Notes: generated from the sequence alone by a model not told the origin. Numbered from the stretch's first letter, positions 25,962 to 35,103 are shown. The stretch: 64,000 nucleotides of DNA from T3SED10-260 sp035363255 (GCA_035363255.1 DAOSES010000003.1:61538-125537), one strand, 5' to 3'. Program-made: numbers and translations.

Positions 25962-26441
25962 TTAAAGTGGGTCAATGATCTGGTCTTTGATTTGTTGGAA
26001 CTTTTCGAGGCTTTGACGATAGGATTCTTCCATTTGCTGGTCCATCCTCAGACATTGCTGGTGATGATTTTGAGTAAGAGCAACCAGAATTTCGTTTGTA
26101 TTTCTGAGAATAGTGATCAAATCTTCTTTTGTTTCTTTTTTGGCTGACTCTGCTTTCATTAAAGCCTGTTTGTAAACTTCCTGTTGACTGCAGAGGAACT
26201 CTTTTTCTTTGTGGGCTTCAGCAATAATTTGTTGCGCTTCTGTTTTTGCATCCATGAGGATTTCTTCTTTTTGATTGATGATCATGGCGCTTCGTTTGAT
26301 TTCATCAGGATAGTGCTCTCGTAAAGCATAGATTATTTCGCGTAATTTGTCTTCTGCTAAAAGAGCATAAGAACTCAAGGGGATTTTCTTAGCTTTGGAA
26401 AGGACCTCTTCAAGCTCATCGAGCATTTGTAAATAATTCAT
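25962..26441 (-). CDS. Conserved coiled-coil protein next to coaD
   Basis: 159 residues, mainly alpha-helical: MNYLQMLDELEEVLSKAKKIP, then a basic/acidic coiled coil from about 50 to 150 (ILMDAKTEAQQIIAEAHKEKEFL). Proteins of this size and pattern commonly follow coaD in Clostridia and are often labelled 'ATPase' or V-type ATPase subunit H-like although they have no nucleotide motif. A DivIVA-like scaffold role is possible. The ATG overlaps the coaD stop (ATGA, 26438-26441) and AAAAGGAG precedes it. Confidence 0.78.
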   Translation of the reverse strand: MNYLQMLDELEEVLSKAKKIPLSSYALLAEDKLREIIYALREHYPDEIKRSAMIINQKEEILMDAKTEAQQIIAEAHKEKEFLCSQQEVYKQALMKAESAKKETKEDLITILRNTNEILVALTQNHHQQCLRMDQQMEESYRQSLEKFQQIKDQIIDPL

Positions 26442-26923
26442 GAGAACTCCTTTTGGTGAAGCTTTAAATATTGTATGACTGACTCAGGGACGAAGGATTC
26501 AAACTTGCCCTGAAATCGGATAATATCCTTGATTAATGAAGAGCTTAAGTTGGTATGACTGATCTCACTCAGTAAAAAAATAACTTCAAAGTCTGGGTAA
26601 AGTTGCTTGTTGGTAAGAGCCATTTGAAATTCATATTCAAAGTCAGAAAATACTCTGATTCCTCGGATAGCTGTGGTTATTTTTTGTGATTTCATGAAGT
26701 CTGTTAATAATCCTTCAAAAGGAAGAACTTCAAGCTGAGGAACATTTTCATATTCTTTGCGAATAAAAGAAATACGATCTTCGATACTGAAACTGGCCTG
26801 TTTGCGAGTGTTATTTGTAACCGCTACCAACAGACTATCAAACAAGTGTAAAGAACGATTGATGATATCAATGTGGCCACAGGTGACTGGATCGAAACTT
26901 CCAGGATAAATTGCTTTTTTCAT
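26438..26923 (-). CDS. coaD: Phosphopantetheine adenylyltransferase
   Basis: 161 residues, the usual length. CoaD adenylates 4'-phosphopantetheine to dephospho-CoA, the fourth step of coenzyme A synthesis. Motifs: YPGSFDPVTCGHIDII with the nucleotidyltransferase TxGH-type HxGH region, TTAIRGIRVFSDFEYEFQMA, and SSSLIKDI near the C-terminus. The usual ISSSxVR position is conserved as LSSSLIK. It overlaps rsmD upstream (ATGA, 26920-26923) and the coiled-coil gene downstream, the standard Firmicutes arrangement. Confidence 0.95.
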   Translation of the reverse strand: MKKAIYPGSFDPVTCGHIDIINRSLHLFDSLLVAVTNNTRKQASFSIEDRISFIRKEYENVPQLEVLPFEGLLTDFMKSQKITTAIRGIRVFSDFEYEFQMALTNKQLYPDFEVIFLLSEISHTNLSSSLIKDIIRFQGKFESFVPESVIQYLKLHQKEFS

Positions 26924-27471
26924 GATTTGAAGGCAACAAGCCCTAACTTGGTGTTGCCATACCTGCTTTCCTTGAAAGTGATAGTTTCAGCCAGCGACAG
27001 AAAACTTAAATCGTAATCTGAAGTGTACTCTAAAAAGAGTAGTGCTGTTTTTTTCATGTGTTTGAGTAAAGTTTCCATGATTTCGCAGTATTGCTGGATG
27101 GAATAAAAATATGGCGGATCCATGTAGATAAAATCAAAAAAACCAAGATCGTGGTGTTTGATAAAAAACTCGACTTTGGCTTTGATGATTGTGCCTTTTT
27201 CGAGCATATTCACTTGAAGAAGGTTTTTTCTAATTGTTTCGATGCAGGAAGTGTTTTTTTCAACAAAAAAAGCCTGCTTTGCTCCTTCGCAAAGAGCTTG
27301 AACTCCTATAGCTCCACTACCTGCAAAAAGGTCAAGGAAGCTGGAGTCTTGGATCTTGGGGCGAATAACATTAAACATGGCAGCTTTAACCATGTTTTTG
27401 GTAGGTCTAACATGAGAATTGACAGGGGAGAAAAGTTTTTCTCCCCTGTTGATCCCCGAAAGGATTCGCAT
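26920..27471 (-). CDS. rsmD: 16S rRNA (guanine966-N2)-methyltransferase
   Basis: 183 residues. RsmD methylates G966 of 16S rRNA on the small subunit. Visible: the opening RILSGINRGEKL, RPTKNMVKAAMFN, the SAM-binding FLDLFAGSGAIGVQAL near residues 42-57, and the catalytic MDPPY near 117-121 (context FDFIYMDPPYF). It starts one base after the stop codon of the thioredoxin gene (TAAATG), so the two are coupled, and it overlaps coaD. Confidence 0.95.
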   Translation of the reverse strand: MRILSGINRGEKLFSPVNSHVRPTKNMVKAAMFNVIRPKIQDSSFLDLFAGSGAIGVQALCEGAKQAFFVEKNTSCIETIRKNLLQVNMLEKGTIIKAKVEFFIKHHDLGFFDFIYMDPPYFYSIQQYCEIMETLLKHMKKTALLFLEYTSDYDLSFLSLAETITFKESRYGNTKLGLVAFKS

Positions 27472-28077
27472 TTACTCGTTGAGTAACTCTTCGAGGGCTT
27501 CGATCAATGGAGGCATGTCAATTTCTTTGCTGGTAAAACCAGAATGCTCGTATCTGATTTTGCCTTCTTTGTCGACCAGGTAGGTAACAGGGATTGCTCC
27601 AATACCGTAAGAATTTTTAACTTTGCTTTCATAATCCCATGGGATGGGGTAGCTAACGCCAAGATGCTCCACATCAGCTTTGATCATGCGTTCGAGGGTG
27701 GAATTCTTGACATCAATAGTAATAACGGCTGCAGCAAGGCCCTTGTCTTTGTAATCCTGGTAGATTTCTTCGAGGTGGGGCATCGCAGCTTTACAAGGTT
27801 CGCACCAGGTAGCCCAAAAGTCGATTAAGACTACTTTGACATCTTCTCTTGCGAGTAGAGCTTGAATATCCAGTTGCTCAACCTGATCAAAGTCGCCTGG
27901 ATTTTCGACTATGGGTAGTACCCAATCTCCCACATCTTGAGCTTTTTCTTTTGAGATTAAGTGTGAGTCGGTTTTACCGTTACCTTCTTTGTCTCCGCCT
28001 CCACCGCAAGCAGTGAAGCTTGTTGTCAGTGCAAGCATAAGACACAACGATACAAAAAACAATAAACTTTTTTTCAC
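27472..28077 (-). CDS. TlpA/ResA-type thioredoxin lipoprotein
   Basis: 201 residues starting at GTG 28077 behind GGGGG. The lipobox LTTSFTAC anchors it, followed by a Gly-rich linker. The thioredoxin fold shows VVLIDFWATWCEPCKAAMPHLEE with the active-site CEPC near residues 101-104, and the cis-Pro segment IGAIPVTYLVD. Such proteins are extracytoplasmic thiol reductants or cytochrome-maturation helpers. It heads the rsmD-coaD operon, an unusual leader gene for these cytoplasmic enzymes. Confidence 0.9.
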   Translation of the reverse strand: MKKSLLFFVSLCLMLALTTSFTACGGGGDKEGNGKTDSHLISKEKAQDVGDWVLPIVENPGDFDQVEQLDIQALLAREDVKVVLIDFWATWCEPCKAAMPHLEEIYQDYKDKGLAAAVITIDVKNSTLERMIKADVEHLGVSYPIPWDYESKVKNSYGIGAIPVTYLVDKEGKIRYEHSGFTSKEIDMPPLIEALEELLNE

Positions 28078-28282
28078 AATAATACCCCCAAAACTTGGTT
28101 TTTTCAGATGCTTATTGTAGCTTATAAGCTCTTTAGAATCAATAAAAAACCTGATTTAATCTCCAACTAAACTATTGAATTGAGTTGAATAAATATTAAG
28201 CAAGATTTAGATATTTCGAGTAAAATAGCTTCTGAAAAATTTGTAACTTAAATTAGACTTGGCAGGTAATAGGAGTAGATGT
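28078..28282. promoter_or_regulatory. Divergent promoter region, thioredoxin lipoprotein / ECF sigma
   Basis: A 205-base AT-rich gap between divergent genes must hold promoters for both. A TGTAAC near 28241-28246 upstream of the sigma gene resembles the AAC-containing -35 recognised by many ECF sigma factors and could reflect autoregulation, but no convincing -10 was found. No terminator or RNA gene is visible. Confidence 0.4.
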
Positions 28283-28801
28283 GTGACTATTGATAAGGAG
28301 ATCATTGCTCGAGCAAAGGAGGGGGACCAGAAAGCAATGGGGGAAATGTACATTCACTACAAAGATTATGTGCTTCGTTCTGCATGGTTTATTTTAGGAA
28401 AACAGGATGAAGCTGAAGATGTTATGGAAAATGTGTTTTTAAAAGTTTTCACCCATTTGCATACATTCAACATGGAGCGCGATTTTAAGCCCTGGTTATC
28501 CCGTATTATTTTAAATGAAGCTCGAAACTTATATAGCAAAAGAAAAGGTACCTTTGATAATACAGAAGTATTTATTGATGGCGCAAGCGTGAGTGGCGTT
28601 TCCAGTGAAGAGAAAATAGATATCCGAACTCACCTGGCAAAAATGGACTACGAAAGCAAAGAATTGATACTGATGCGATATTATCAGGATTTAACGCTGG
28701 AAGAGATTGCTCGAATTAAAAAAATCACACTGACCAATGCAAAAGTTCGCATCCACCGAGCATTAAAAAAGATGAAGGAGTCGATGAATAACAATGCTTA
28801 A
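28283..28801 (+). CDS. ECF-type RNA polymerase sigma factor
   Basis: About 172 residues from GTG 28283 with AGGAG 7 bases upstream; a TTG at 28259 has no suitable site. Region 2 spans residues 8-75 (AMGEMYIHYKDYVLRSAW, DEAEDVMENVFLKVF, the -10 recognition helix). Region 4 near 115-165 shows LAKMDYESKELILMRYYQDLT in part and a helix-turn-helix LEEIARIKKITLTNAKVRIHR-like segment. The next gene overlaps by 8 bases and encodes a one-TM protein, the usual sigma/anti-sigma arrangement. The target genes are unknown. Confidence 0.9.
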   Translation: MTIDKEIIARAKEGDQKAMGEMYIHYKDYVLRSAWFILGKQDEAEDVMENVFLKVFTHLHTFNMERDFKPWLSRIILNEARNLYSKRKGTFDNTEVFIDGASVSGVSSEEKIDIRTHLAKMDYESKELILMRYYQDLTLEEIARIKKITLTNAKVRIHRALKKMKESMNNNA

Positions 28802-29834
28802 CGATGAAAATGATATTAGATCATCGATACATCATATTTTAGACCAAATCTCTCTTCAGGAGGATCATTTTTCCAATATACTTCATCGTATGGATAGCAC
28901 CAAAAAGACCAGATCAAAACAAAGATCAATGATTCGTATCTTTGCACCAGTCTTTTTATCCCTGGTTCTTATGGTTAGCCTGGTTTTTCCTGTTTTTGGT
29001 AATGAAAACAACCTGCTTGATGTTTACCAAAATTACCGCATTCACCAGAGCGTGAATCAACTTGACCGTATCGAAGAAACTCTTGTGGGAAGCCAGCCAA
29101 ATCAAGATCTAAGACAGTTTGTTATCAACACTTTACTTGAAAAGGATTTCCAACTTACTCCAGTACAGATTCAGCAGATAATGGCTCAAAATATTGCAAA
29201 TCGTGAAATGATTGCTGTTGCTGTCTTGTCCAGAATCTCAAACCAACAGCCTGATTTGATCATGCAACAGCGCAAACAAAGCAATTGGGTAAGCACTTTG
29301 CGGAAAAATCGAATTCCCCCCTCTCGCATGATCCAAGCCATGAAATCACTCATTCAAGAACAAGAAAGCAAACCCCTTCGAGTGTTTTTGGTGCGAGGTA
29401 TGGTGGAGGCTTATTCCCCAGAAACCGGATCAATCATGGTAGATGGTGTTCCATTCAAGATCCACCTTCTTCAGGATACTCGTTTTTCATCACCTATCCA
29501 AATTGGAATGGATGTTGATATTGAAGCAGTCTATCTGCCTGATACTCAAAAAGTGGGTGCTTTAGCAATACGTTCTTTTGATCCAAGAAAAGCTGGTTTT
29601 ATAACCATTTTTGGGACTGTCGTCAAGCGTGAGCGCCATATATTGAGAGTGAGTTTGCACGAGTCTGGACAAGAAGAACAAATCATTCTTGCTCCCCATA
29701 TAATGCACAATCCAGCCAACTTTCTGATCAAACCAGGCATGCAGATTCGGTTTGTTGCATTTCGCGACCAACAAAAAGGTTTCATTGCCATACGTTTCAG
29801 ACCTGAAAATCCACCATTAAATCACAAGCCCTAA
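28794..29834 (+). CDS. Putative membrane anti-sigma factor with DUF5666-like C-terminus
   Basis: 346 residues. A cytoplasmic N-terminus of about 45 residues (HHILDQISLQEDHFSNIL) precedes one TM helix near 47-68 (IFAPVFLSLVLMVSLVFPVF). The extracytoplasmic part has a helical region to about 195 and then beta-rich units, VRGMVEAYSPETGSIMVDG and FGTVVKRERHILRVSL, which resemble the small OB-like repeats of DUF5666. Overlap with the sigma gene (28794-28801) and topology point to an anti-sigma factor. There is no zinc-binding HxxxCxxC motif of the classic ZAS type, so the call rests on context. Confidence 0.65.
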   Translation: MLNDENDIRSSIHHILDQISLQEDHFSNILHRMDSTKKTRSKQRSMIRIFAPVFLSLVLMVSLVFPVFGNENNLLDVYQNYRIHQSVNQLDRIEETLVGSQPNQDLRQFVINTLLEKDFQLTPVQIQQIMAQNIANREMIAVAVLSRISNQQPDLIMQQRKQSNWVSTLRKNRIPPSRMIQAMKSLIQEQESKPLRVFLVRGMVEAYSPETGSIMVDGVPFKIHLLQDTRFSSPIQIGMDVDIEAVYLPDTQKVGALAIRSFDPRKAGFITIFGTVVKRERHILRVSLHESGQEEQIILAPHIMHNPANFLIKPGMQIRFVAFRDQQKGFIAIRFRPENPPLNHKP

Positions 29835-29845
29835 GTCAAAAGCAC

Positions 29846-31414
29846 TTATTGACTAGCGATTCGATAACTTTCCTTAAGCATATCATTTAATGTTTGAAGG
29901 TCTTCTTCGCACAAATAAACTTGCTGATTACGTTTGGATGCTTCTTGCTCTTTTTTTACCAAATCAAGTCTTTCCCACAATTCTCGGTATAATTTTGGAT
30001 AAGTTTCGTTTGTTCGTTCATACCAACCTTCAGGTTTTCTTCCTATAATATCCAACCAGACCAGGTATCGTCCATTTAAACGGCTTTCTTCCGGGCATTT
30101 AAAACTTGATAAGCAGTAATAATTGAGTATTTCAGCCACCCCATCTTCGTTTAAATCCTGGATCCATATCTCTGGGTACATCTGCCCAACACACTGCCAT
30201 AATCCTTTAAGGCCCTGCTCTGAAAGGGAAAAGTACACTACAGCATCGTTTTGATCTCGTAAAATTGAGGATTTTTCATTTTTTTCTGTCAGGTTTTCTT
30301 TGGTATGGGACACCAACCAATAGCTGGATGGATTTTGTGTTGTTTCTGCTAAAAAGACTAAATTATGGAACAAAAAGTTTGGATGATCTGCATCTTTAGG
30401 GCTCAGATTGAGATCGTTAGCTTGTATGGTGTGATAACTTTGGCTTTTTAAGTTGATATAGCTCAGATAATTTTCAGAACCCAAAAAAACGAAGGGATGG
30501 TTTTGCCATAATATGGTGGCAGATAAAAGTGGAAATGAAGCAAGATCCCTTTTCGAAGGTTCATGTAGCACAAAGGGATGAACTCCTTCACTTATTTTTT
30601 GACCAGTTGATCCAGCTTCAGAAAAGCTCATAAGTTCGCTATTTCTGCTGATAAATAAGAGCTGGCTTTTTTGATCATACGCTATACCCTGGTATTTTGT
30701 GGTGAACATGTCTTCTGGGGGTATTTCATCCCATACTTGGACAGAAAAATCTTTATCAATGCTAAGTATGGCAGATCTTGGAGCTGGGCTTTTTATATAG
30801 CTCTTACTTTTTATCACTTGCTGATAAGGGTACTGAAAAAGGCTGATAAAGCACTCCTGACCTTCATTACGACTATGGTTTATTTCTGTCAGATATCTTT
30901 CGTTGCCAGCAAAATTAATCTTGCTATCTGTTTCAAGGTCGATGATAAAATTTCCCTTTGAGTGATTTAGGAGCAGGAGTTTTTTCCCCTCATCAAGAAT
31001 AAAAACCTGATTTGTGAGATCGGGAGCGGGTGAAAGGGAAAGGATGGTTTTTACCCGCTGAATTTTGTGATCTTTGCTATTCCATGACATTAGATTAACT
31101 GCCTGGGTGAACTTTCCTTTTTGATCAGCTTTTTGGTATCGTAAAAAGTATAAAATGCCAGACTTTAATAGGTTTGGGTGATAATCCAATGCATCAGTGA
31201 TAGGTACAATTTCTTTGTTTTGACTTGAGAAAGCCTTTATGCCTCCCTCTGGATGAGCAAAATATACATAATCGAATAGCAATGAGGGATTGATCTTTCC
31301 AACTACTCCTTGCTTGGAACATGACCCCAAAGAGCTAAACAACAATAAGCTACCTACACACAAGATAAGAAAATTCCTAAATGTAATAAAAAAACATACC
31401 CAGTTACTATGCAT
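29846..31414 (-). CDS. Large lipoprotein of unknown function
   Basis: 522 residues. The N-terminus NFLILCVGSLLLFSSLGSC ends in a lipobox-like LGSC. The mature part is long and beta-strand rich with many aromatic residues (YVYFAHPEGGIKAFS, DLTNQVFILDEGKKLLLL, LLFISRNSELMSF), consistent with a propeller, but no repeat family is recognised. A segment WIQDLNEDGVAEILNYYCL looks like an FG-GAP/EF-type calcium loop. The ATG 31414 follows AGAGGTG. It is divergent from the thioredoxin-like gene, with only 29 bases between the two starts. Confidence 0.7.
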   Translation of the reverse strand: MHSNWVCFFITFRNFLILCVGSLLLFSSLGSCSKQGVVGKINPSLLFDYVYFAHPEGGIKAFSSQNKEIVPITDALDYHPNLLKSGILYFLRYQKADQKGKFTQAVNLMSWNSKDHKIQRVKTILSLSPAPDLTNQVFILDEGKKLLLLNHSKGNFIIDLETDSKINFAGNERYLTEINHSRNEGQECFISLFQYPYQQVIKSKSYIKSPAPRSAILSIDKDFSVQVWDEIPPEDMFTTKYQGIAYDQKSQLLFISRNSELMSFSEAGSTGQKISEGVHPFVLHEPSKRDLASFPLLSATILWQNHPFVFLGSENYLSYINLKSQSYHTIQANDLNLSPKDADHPNFLFHNLVFLAETTQNPSSYWLVSHTKENLTEKNEKSSILRDQNDAVVYFSLSEQGLKGLWQCVGQMYPEIWIQDLNEDGVAEILNYYCLSSFKCPEESRLNGRYLVWLDIIGRKPEGWYERTNETYPKLYRELWERLDLVKKEQEASKRNQQVYLCEEDLQTLNDMLKESYRIASQ

Positions 31415-31443
31415 AAAACACCTCTTTGCATAAAATAATAGTG

Positions 31444-33096
31444 ATGAAAAAATTTATCGCAATAATTGGGACAAGTCTGATTCTATTGAGTTTCTTTCTT
31501 TATCATGGAGTGGATTTTTCCCTTGGCATGAACTATGACTTTGAAGTCTCGGTGTATGATTCAAAAGATTACCCCAATTTTATTCCCCAAAAACAGGAAG
31601 TTCTTGTTGAGGTCTTTTCTGCCACCTGGTGTGGTTGGTGCTACTATGCATACGATATTCACGATCGACTCAGCACTCAATATGGTCTGCCCATTCATCA
31701 TGTTCGTTACTACAATCAAGACAGCCTTGCCATGAAAGAAGCTCCGGAGCGAACTGCCTTTTACAAAATTTCCGGATTTCCTACTCTGATTGTCAATGGA
31801 GACAAAAAGTTGCTTGGTGCTAATGAGCAGTCCTATCCCGAAGTTGCCAAATGGGTAGAAGAAAGCCTTGCTGAAACGCCTCAAGCGGGGGCTTATTCTT
31901 CAGGTCGCATCCAAAATGATCGGGTCTTTATGCTGAGTTATGTTCAAGCTTTTTCAGACCAGGAACTCGATATCAGATTTGTATCCATACTGATGGAAAA
32001 CAACGTACGAACCGACAAAGACAAAACCTACCAATATGTTGCTCGTACTGTTTTTCCCAATTACGAAGGTCTTAAAATTAACCTACAGCCCAACAAAATA
32101 TACCGCATCGAATATTCCTACCCACTGCCAAATCCCGAAAAAAAGAGCGATTATAAAGTTTTAAGTTTCATACAAAACTTTGATACCAAAAAAGTTTATA
32201 ACTCTTCCTTTTTTGAGCTGAATAGTTTGATCATAGCAAATCATGAACCAGCCGACTTTACCTCTGATATAGCCCGAGACAGTCTTATTCGTATTCAGTT
32301 TGAAGAAGCCCTTTCAGTAGCTTCCATAAAACCTGATCATCTTCAAATAATAGACGATCAAGGCAACTCTTTTCATCCTGTCTTATCTTATGATCCTCCG
32401 TCCCGTACTCTGACAATAGATCCTATGCAACTACTCAAAAAGAATTCGGGTTATGCACTATTTATTCGTGGCGGACCAAACGCACTTTCAAGCTCATCTC
32501 GAAAATCAATACGCGACTACTATTGCATTCCATTCAAAACCAGTGCTGATCCAGAGATAGATATTGACATATCATCGCTTGAGCTTGATTTTAAGAGCAT
32601 TAGTCCCATAGATGAACCAAGCAAACAAATCGAAATCAGCGAAAAAAACGGTTTTCCCATCAGGATCCAGTATAACGCTTCAGAGCCTTGGATAAACGCC
32701 AACTTAACTGCCCTAAGCGCTAGCAACTACATTCTAACTGTCAAACTCAAACCTCAACTTATGAAAACTGGCACCAACACAGGAAACCTAAAACTGACTA
32801 CCATCACAGGTAAACACGACATATTCGTTACAGCTTCGATGGAAAGCAATGAATTTCCAGCGATTCGTCTTGACGATTTCCCCTTATACACCATCAACGA
32901 GAAAATATACTTCAAAGGAAAGACTAATGGCTATCGTATATTTCTTGGCACAAAGGAGCTGGATCTATCTCTTGATGGATCTTTCCAGGGCTTCAGCGAA
33001 CCGCTACATTCGGGTATGAACATTCTAAGCTTTAGAGCTATCAATATGCAACGAAAAGAAACCCATAAAGCTCTGATAGTATTTAAATTAAATTAA
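31444..33096 (+). CDS. Exported thioredoxin-like protein with Ig-like (SbsA-type) domains
   Basis: About 550 residues from ATG 31444. A signal anchor (FIAIIGTSLILLSFFLYHG) precedes a thioredoxin-like domain with VEVFSATWCGWCYYA; CGWC is the redox pair near residues 58-61, and ISGFPTLIVNG is the cis-Pro segment. An SbsA-type Ig domain follows near 275-370 (RIQFEEALSVASI, SGYALFIRG), then one or two further beta domains to the C-terminus (YFKGKTNGYRIFL). No clear ribosome binding site is seen, and TTG 31426 or GTG 31441 are alternatives. An extracytoplasmic thiol oxidoreductase is likely; the partner is unknown. Confidence 0.75.
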   Translation: MKKFIAIIGTSLILLSFFLYHGVDFSLGMNYDFEVSVYDSKDYPNFIPQKQEVLVEVFSATWCGWCYYAYDIHDRLSTQYGLPIHHVRYYNQDSLAMKEAPERTAFYKISGFPTLIVNGDKKLLGANEQSYPEVAKWVEESLAETPQAGAYSSGRIQNDRVFMLSYVQAFSDQELDIRFVSILMENNVRTDKDKTYQYVARTVFPNYEGLKINLQPNKIYRIEYSYPLPNPEKKSDYKVLSFIQNFDTKKVYNSSFFELNSLIIANHEPADFTSDIARDSLIRIQFEEALSVASIKPDHLQIIDDQGNSFHPVLSYDPPSRTLTIDPMQLLKKNSGYALFIRGGPNALSSSSRKSIRDYYCIPFKTSADPEIDIDISSLELDFKSISPIDEPSKQIEISEKNGFPIRIQYNASEPWINANLTALSASNYILTVKLKPQLMKTGTNTGNLKLTTITGKHDIFVTASMESNEFPAIRLDDFPLYTINEKIYFKGKTNGYRIFLGTKELDLSLDGSFQGFSEPLHSGMNILSFRAINMQRKETHKALIVFKLN

Positions 33097-33106
33097 TCCA
33101 TGTGAG

Positions 33107-34309
33107 TTAAGACTTTTTTTCCTGTTCAAGAAAGGCTATCACCCATTTTCGAATTTCAGGCATCAGTTTTTTGATGTCTCCCACTATGCCCATATGGGCA
33201 ACTTTGAAGATCGGAGCATTTTCATCATGGTTTACTGCAAGTATACACTCAGAAGATTGGATACCTGAAAGATGCTGTACCGATCCCGATATACCGAGAG
33301 CGATATAAAGCTTTGGAGCGACTGCTTTCCCCGACATACCCACTTGCTGACTCTGAGGAAGCCACCCTTTATCGACGATGGGTCTGGAGCATCCAATACC
33401 TGCATCAATCGATCGAGCAAAGTCGATGATATTTTTTACTTGTTCTTCTGATCCTATGCCTCTTCCGATAGATATCACTACTTTTTTTTGGTCCACGGGG
33501 TCGAATTCATGGACAATTGGCTCTTTTGATAAAATTTTACTCTTATCTGTGGTAGGAGCTGTGGGTAATTGCATGGGAATATGAAAGCTTTCTATTTGCG
33601 GTGAAACGCTGATTGGCTCAATTTTGTAGGAATGAGCTCTGACAGTGGCCATCTGTGGTCGATGATAAGGACAGATGATGCTTGCCATTAAATCTCCACT
33701 GAAAGCGGGTCGAGTCTGAATAAGTAAGCCCATTTCATCAATGCTCAACTCAGTGCAATCTGCGGTTAGTCCCGTTTGTAAGACCGTTGCAAGGCGTGGG
33801 GCAAGATCCCTTCCTTTTTCTGAGGCTGGAAAAAGAAAAGCGAGAGGTTTTTCTTGTTGACAAAAATCAGCCAGGATAGAAGTGAAGGGAAGGGTTTGAT
33901 AAGCAGATATTGAAGGTTCATCAAGAATGTATAAGGCTTCTGCTCCTGCTAATCTAAGCTGTTCTGCTTCTTTGCTTTTGATATTCTGTGCAATAGTCAC
34001 GCCACAGATTTTTGTTTCTTTGTTTTTTCTGATGGTGTTGAGTCTTGATACTATTTCCAACGAATTTTCAAAACTGCTTGGAGAGCTCAGTTCAAGGTAA
34101 ACCCAGTAATTTCCTTCAAGAGAAATATTTGATGCATCAGCACCCTCAAGCATAATGGCCTTTTTGGGGCACTTTTGCACACATAGACCACAAAAGATAC
34201 AATTGTCGTTTATTAGAGGGGCATTATCCCATTGAATTGCGTTATAGGTGCAGACTCTAAGACATATTTTGCATAGATTGCATTGTTCTTTTTCTATCCA
34301 GATTTTCAC
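33107..34309 (-). CDS. etfA: Electron transfer flavoprotein alpha subunit with N-terminal ferredoxin domain
   Basis: 400 residues from GTG 34309 with GGAGAGG upstream; it overlaps the etfB stop as TAGTG. Residues 1-55 are a 2x[4Fe-4S] ferredoxin: CNLCKICLRVC and CIFCGLCVQKC. The ETF alpha domain follows, with the FAD-binding C-terminal part VVISIGRGIGSEEQ, GCSRPIVDKGW, QVGMSGKAVAP, YIALGISGSVQH and AVNHDENAPIF. Ferredoxin-fused EtfA occurs in anaerobes, where ETFs link acyl-CoA dehydrogenases or other flavoenzymes to low-potential carriers. No dehydrogenase lies alongside, so the partner is not identified. Confidence 0.93.
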   Translation of the reverse strand: MKIWIEKEQCNLCKICLRVCTYNAIQWDNAPLINDNCIFCGLCVQKCPKKAIMLEGADASNISLEGNYWVYLELSSPSSFENSLEIVSRLNTIRKNKETKICGVTIAQNIKSKEAEQLRLAGAEALYILDEPSISAYQTLPFTSILADFCQQEKPLAFLFPASEKGRDLAPRLATVLQTGLTADCTELSIDEMGLLIQTRPAFSGDLMASIICPYHRPQMATVRAHSYKIEPISVSPQIESFHIPMQLPTAPTTDKSKILSKEPIVHEFDPVDQKKVVISIGRGIGSEEQVKNIIDFARSIDAGIGCSRPIVDKGWLPQSQQVGMSGKAVAPKLYIALGISGSVQHLSGIQSSECILAVNHDENAPIFKVAHMGIVGDIKKLMPEIRKWVIAFLEQEKKS

Positions 34310-35103
34310 TATTTTACCTCTCCTATTTTTGACAAAATGCTTTGAAACATTTCAGAACCTTGCTCCATATGGCATTTGATCAGGGTTTTATCTAATTCGA
34401 TTTTGAAGGTTTTCATGACTCGGGTGGGGGAACCATTAATACCTAAGAATTCATCAGGTATCAAAAGATCCTTGTTGGTGACAAGATTGATCTTGGCTTC
34501 CTGCGATGAAAAAAGTTTTCTGAGACTTGGCAAGCGAGGGGTATTGGAATTCTTAACGAAGGCGAGCAAAGCAGGAGGGCGGATTTCGATGCATTCTCGG
34601 AAGCCATCAAAATATCTTTCAGCGATAAGGTGATCAGGGTGAATTTGAAGTAGTTGTCGTAGGTGAATCCATTGAGGAAGATGAAGTCGAGCTGCTACTC
34701 CAGGACCCACCTGACCCGTATCTCCGTCCAGAGCTTGGTGACCACAAAAGATATAGTCTGTTTGATAGGGGAGTGACTGGATAGCTTTTTCAAGCACGAG
34801 AGAGGTCCAAAGAGTGTCAGATCCAGCAAATACGCGATCAGAAACTAAAAAAGCTTCATCAGCGCCAAGAGATAAAGCTTCTTTTAGAACCTCCTTTGCT
34901 TGCATTGGCCCCATGCTGATGACAGTGAGTCGAGCTTCGAATTTATCTTTCATCTGCAGGGCAAACTCCAAGGCATTTTTATCTGCTGGGTTCATAATAG
35001 AGGGCACACCCTGCCGATTAATATTGTTTGATTTTGAATCCACTGTGATCTTAATATTCTTTTCAATATCCGGGATTTGCTTAACCAATATAACAATGTT
35101 CAT
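34309..35103 (-). CDS. etfB: Electron transfer flavoprotein beta subunit
   Basis: 264 residues. The opening MNIVILVKQIPDI, NPADKNALEFAL, and the nucleotide-binding GHQALDGDTGQVGPGVAARL near residues 120-140 are characteristic of ETF beta. It forms the heterodimer with EtfA. The ATG 35103 has GGGAG about 13 bases upstream, rather far. The C-terminus carries IELDKTLIKCHMEQ, unlike the classic ETF beta end but ordinary for anaerobe versions. It is the promoter-proximal gene of the pair, divergent from the CofE-like gene. Confidence 0.93.
   Translation of the reverse strand: MNIVILVKQIPDIEKNIKITVDSKSNNINRQGVPSIMNPADKNALEFALQMKDKFEARLTVISMGPMQAKEVLKEALSLGADEAFLVSDRVFAGSDTLWTSLVLEKAIQSLPYQTDYIFCGHQALDGDTGQVGPGVAARLHLPQWIHLRQLLQIHPDHLIAERYFDGFRECIEIRPPALLAFVKNSNTPRLPSLRKLFSSQEAKINLVTNKDLLIPDEFLGINGSPTRVMKTFKIELDKTLIKCHMEQGSEMFQSILSKIGEVK

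Noticed and set aside
28078..28282. Riboswitch in the divergent gap
   Set aside because: No conserved core or stable stem recognised; it looks like plain AT-rich promoter DNA.
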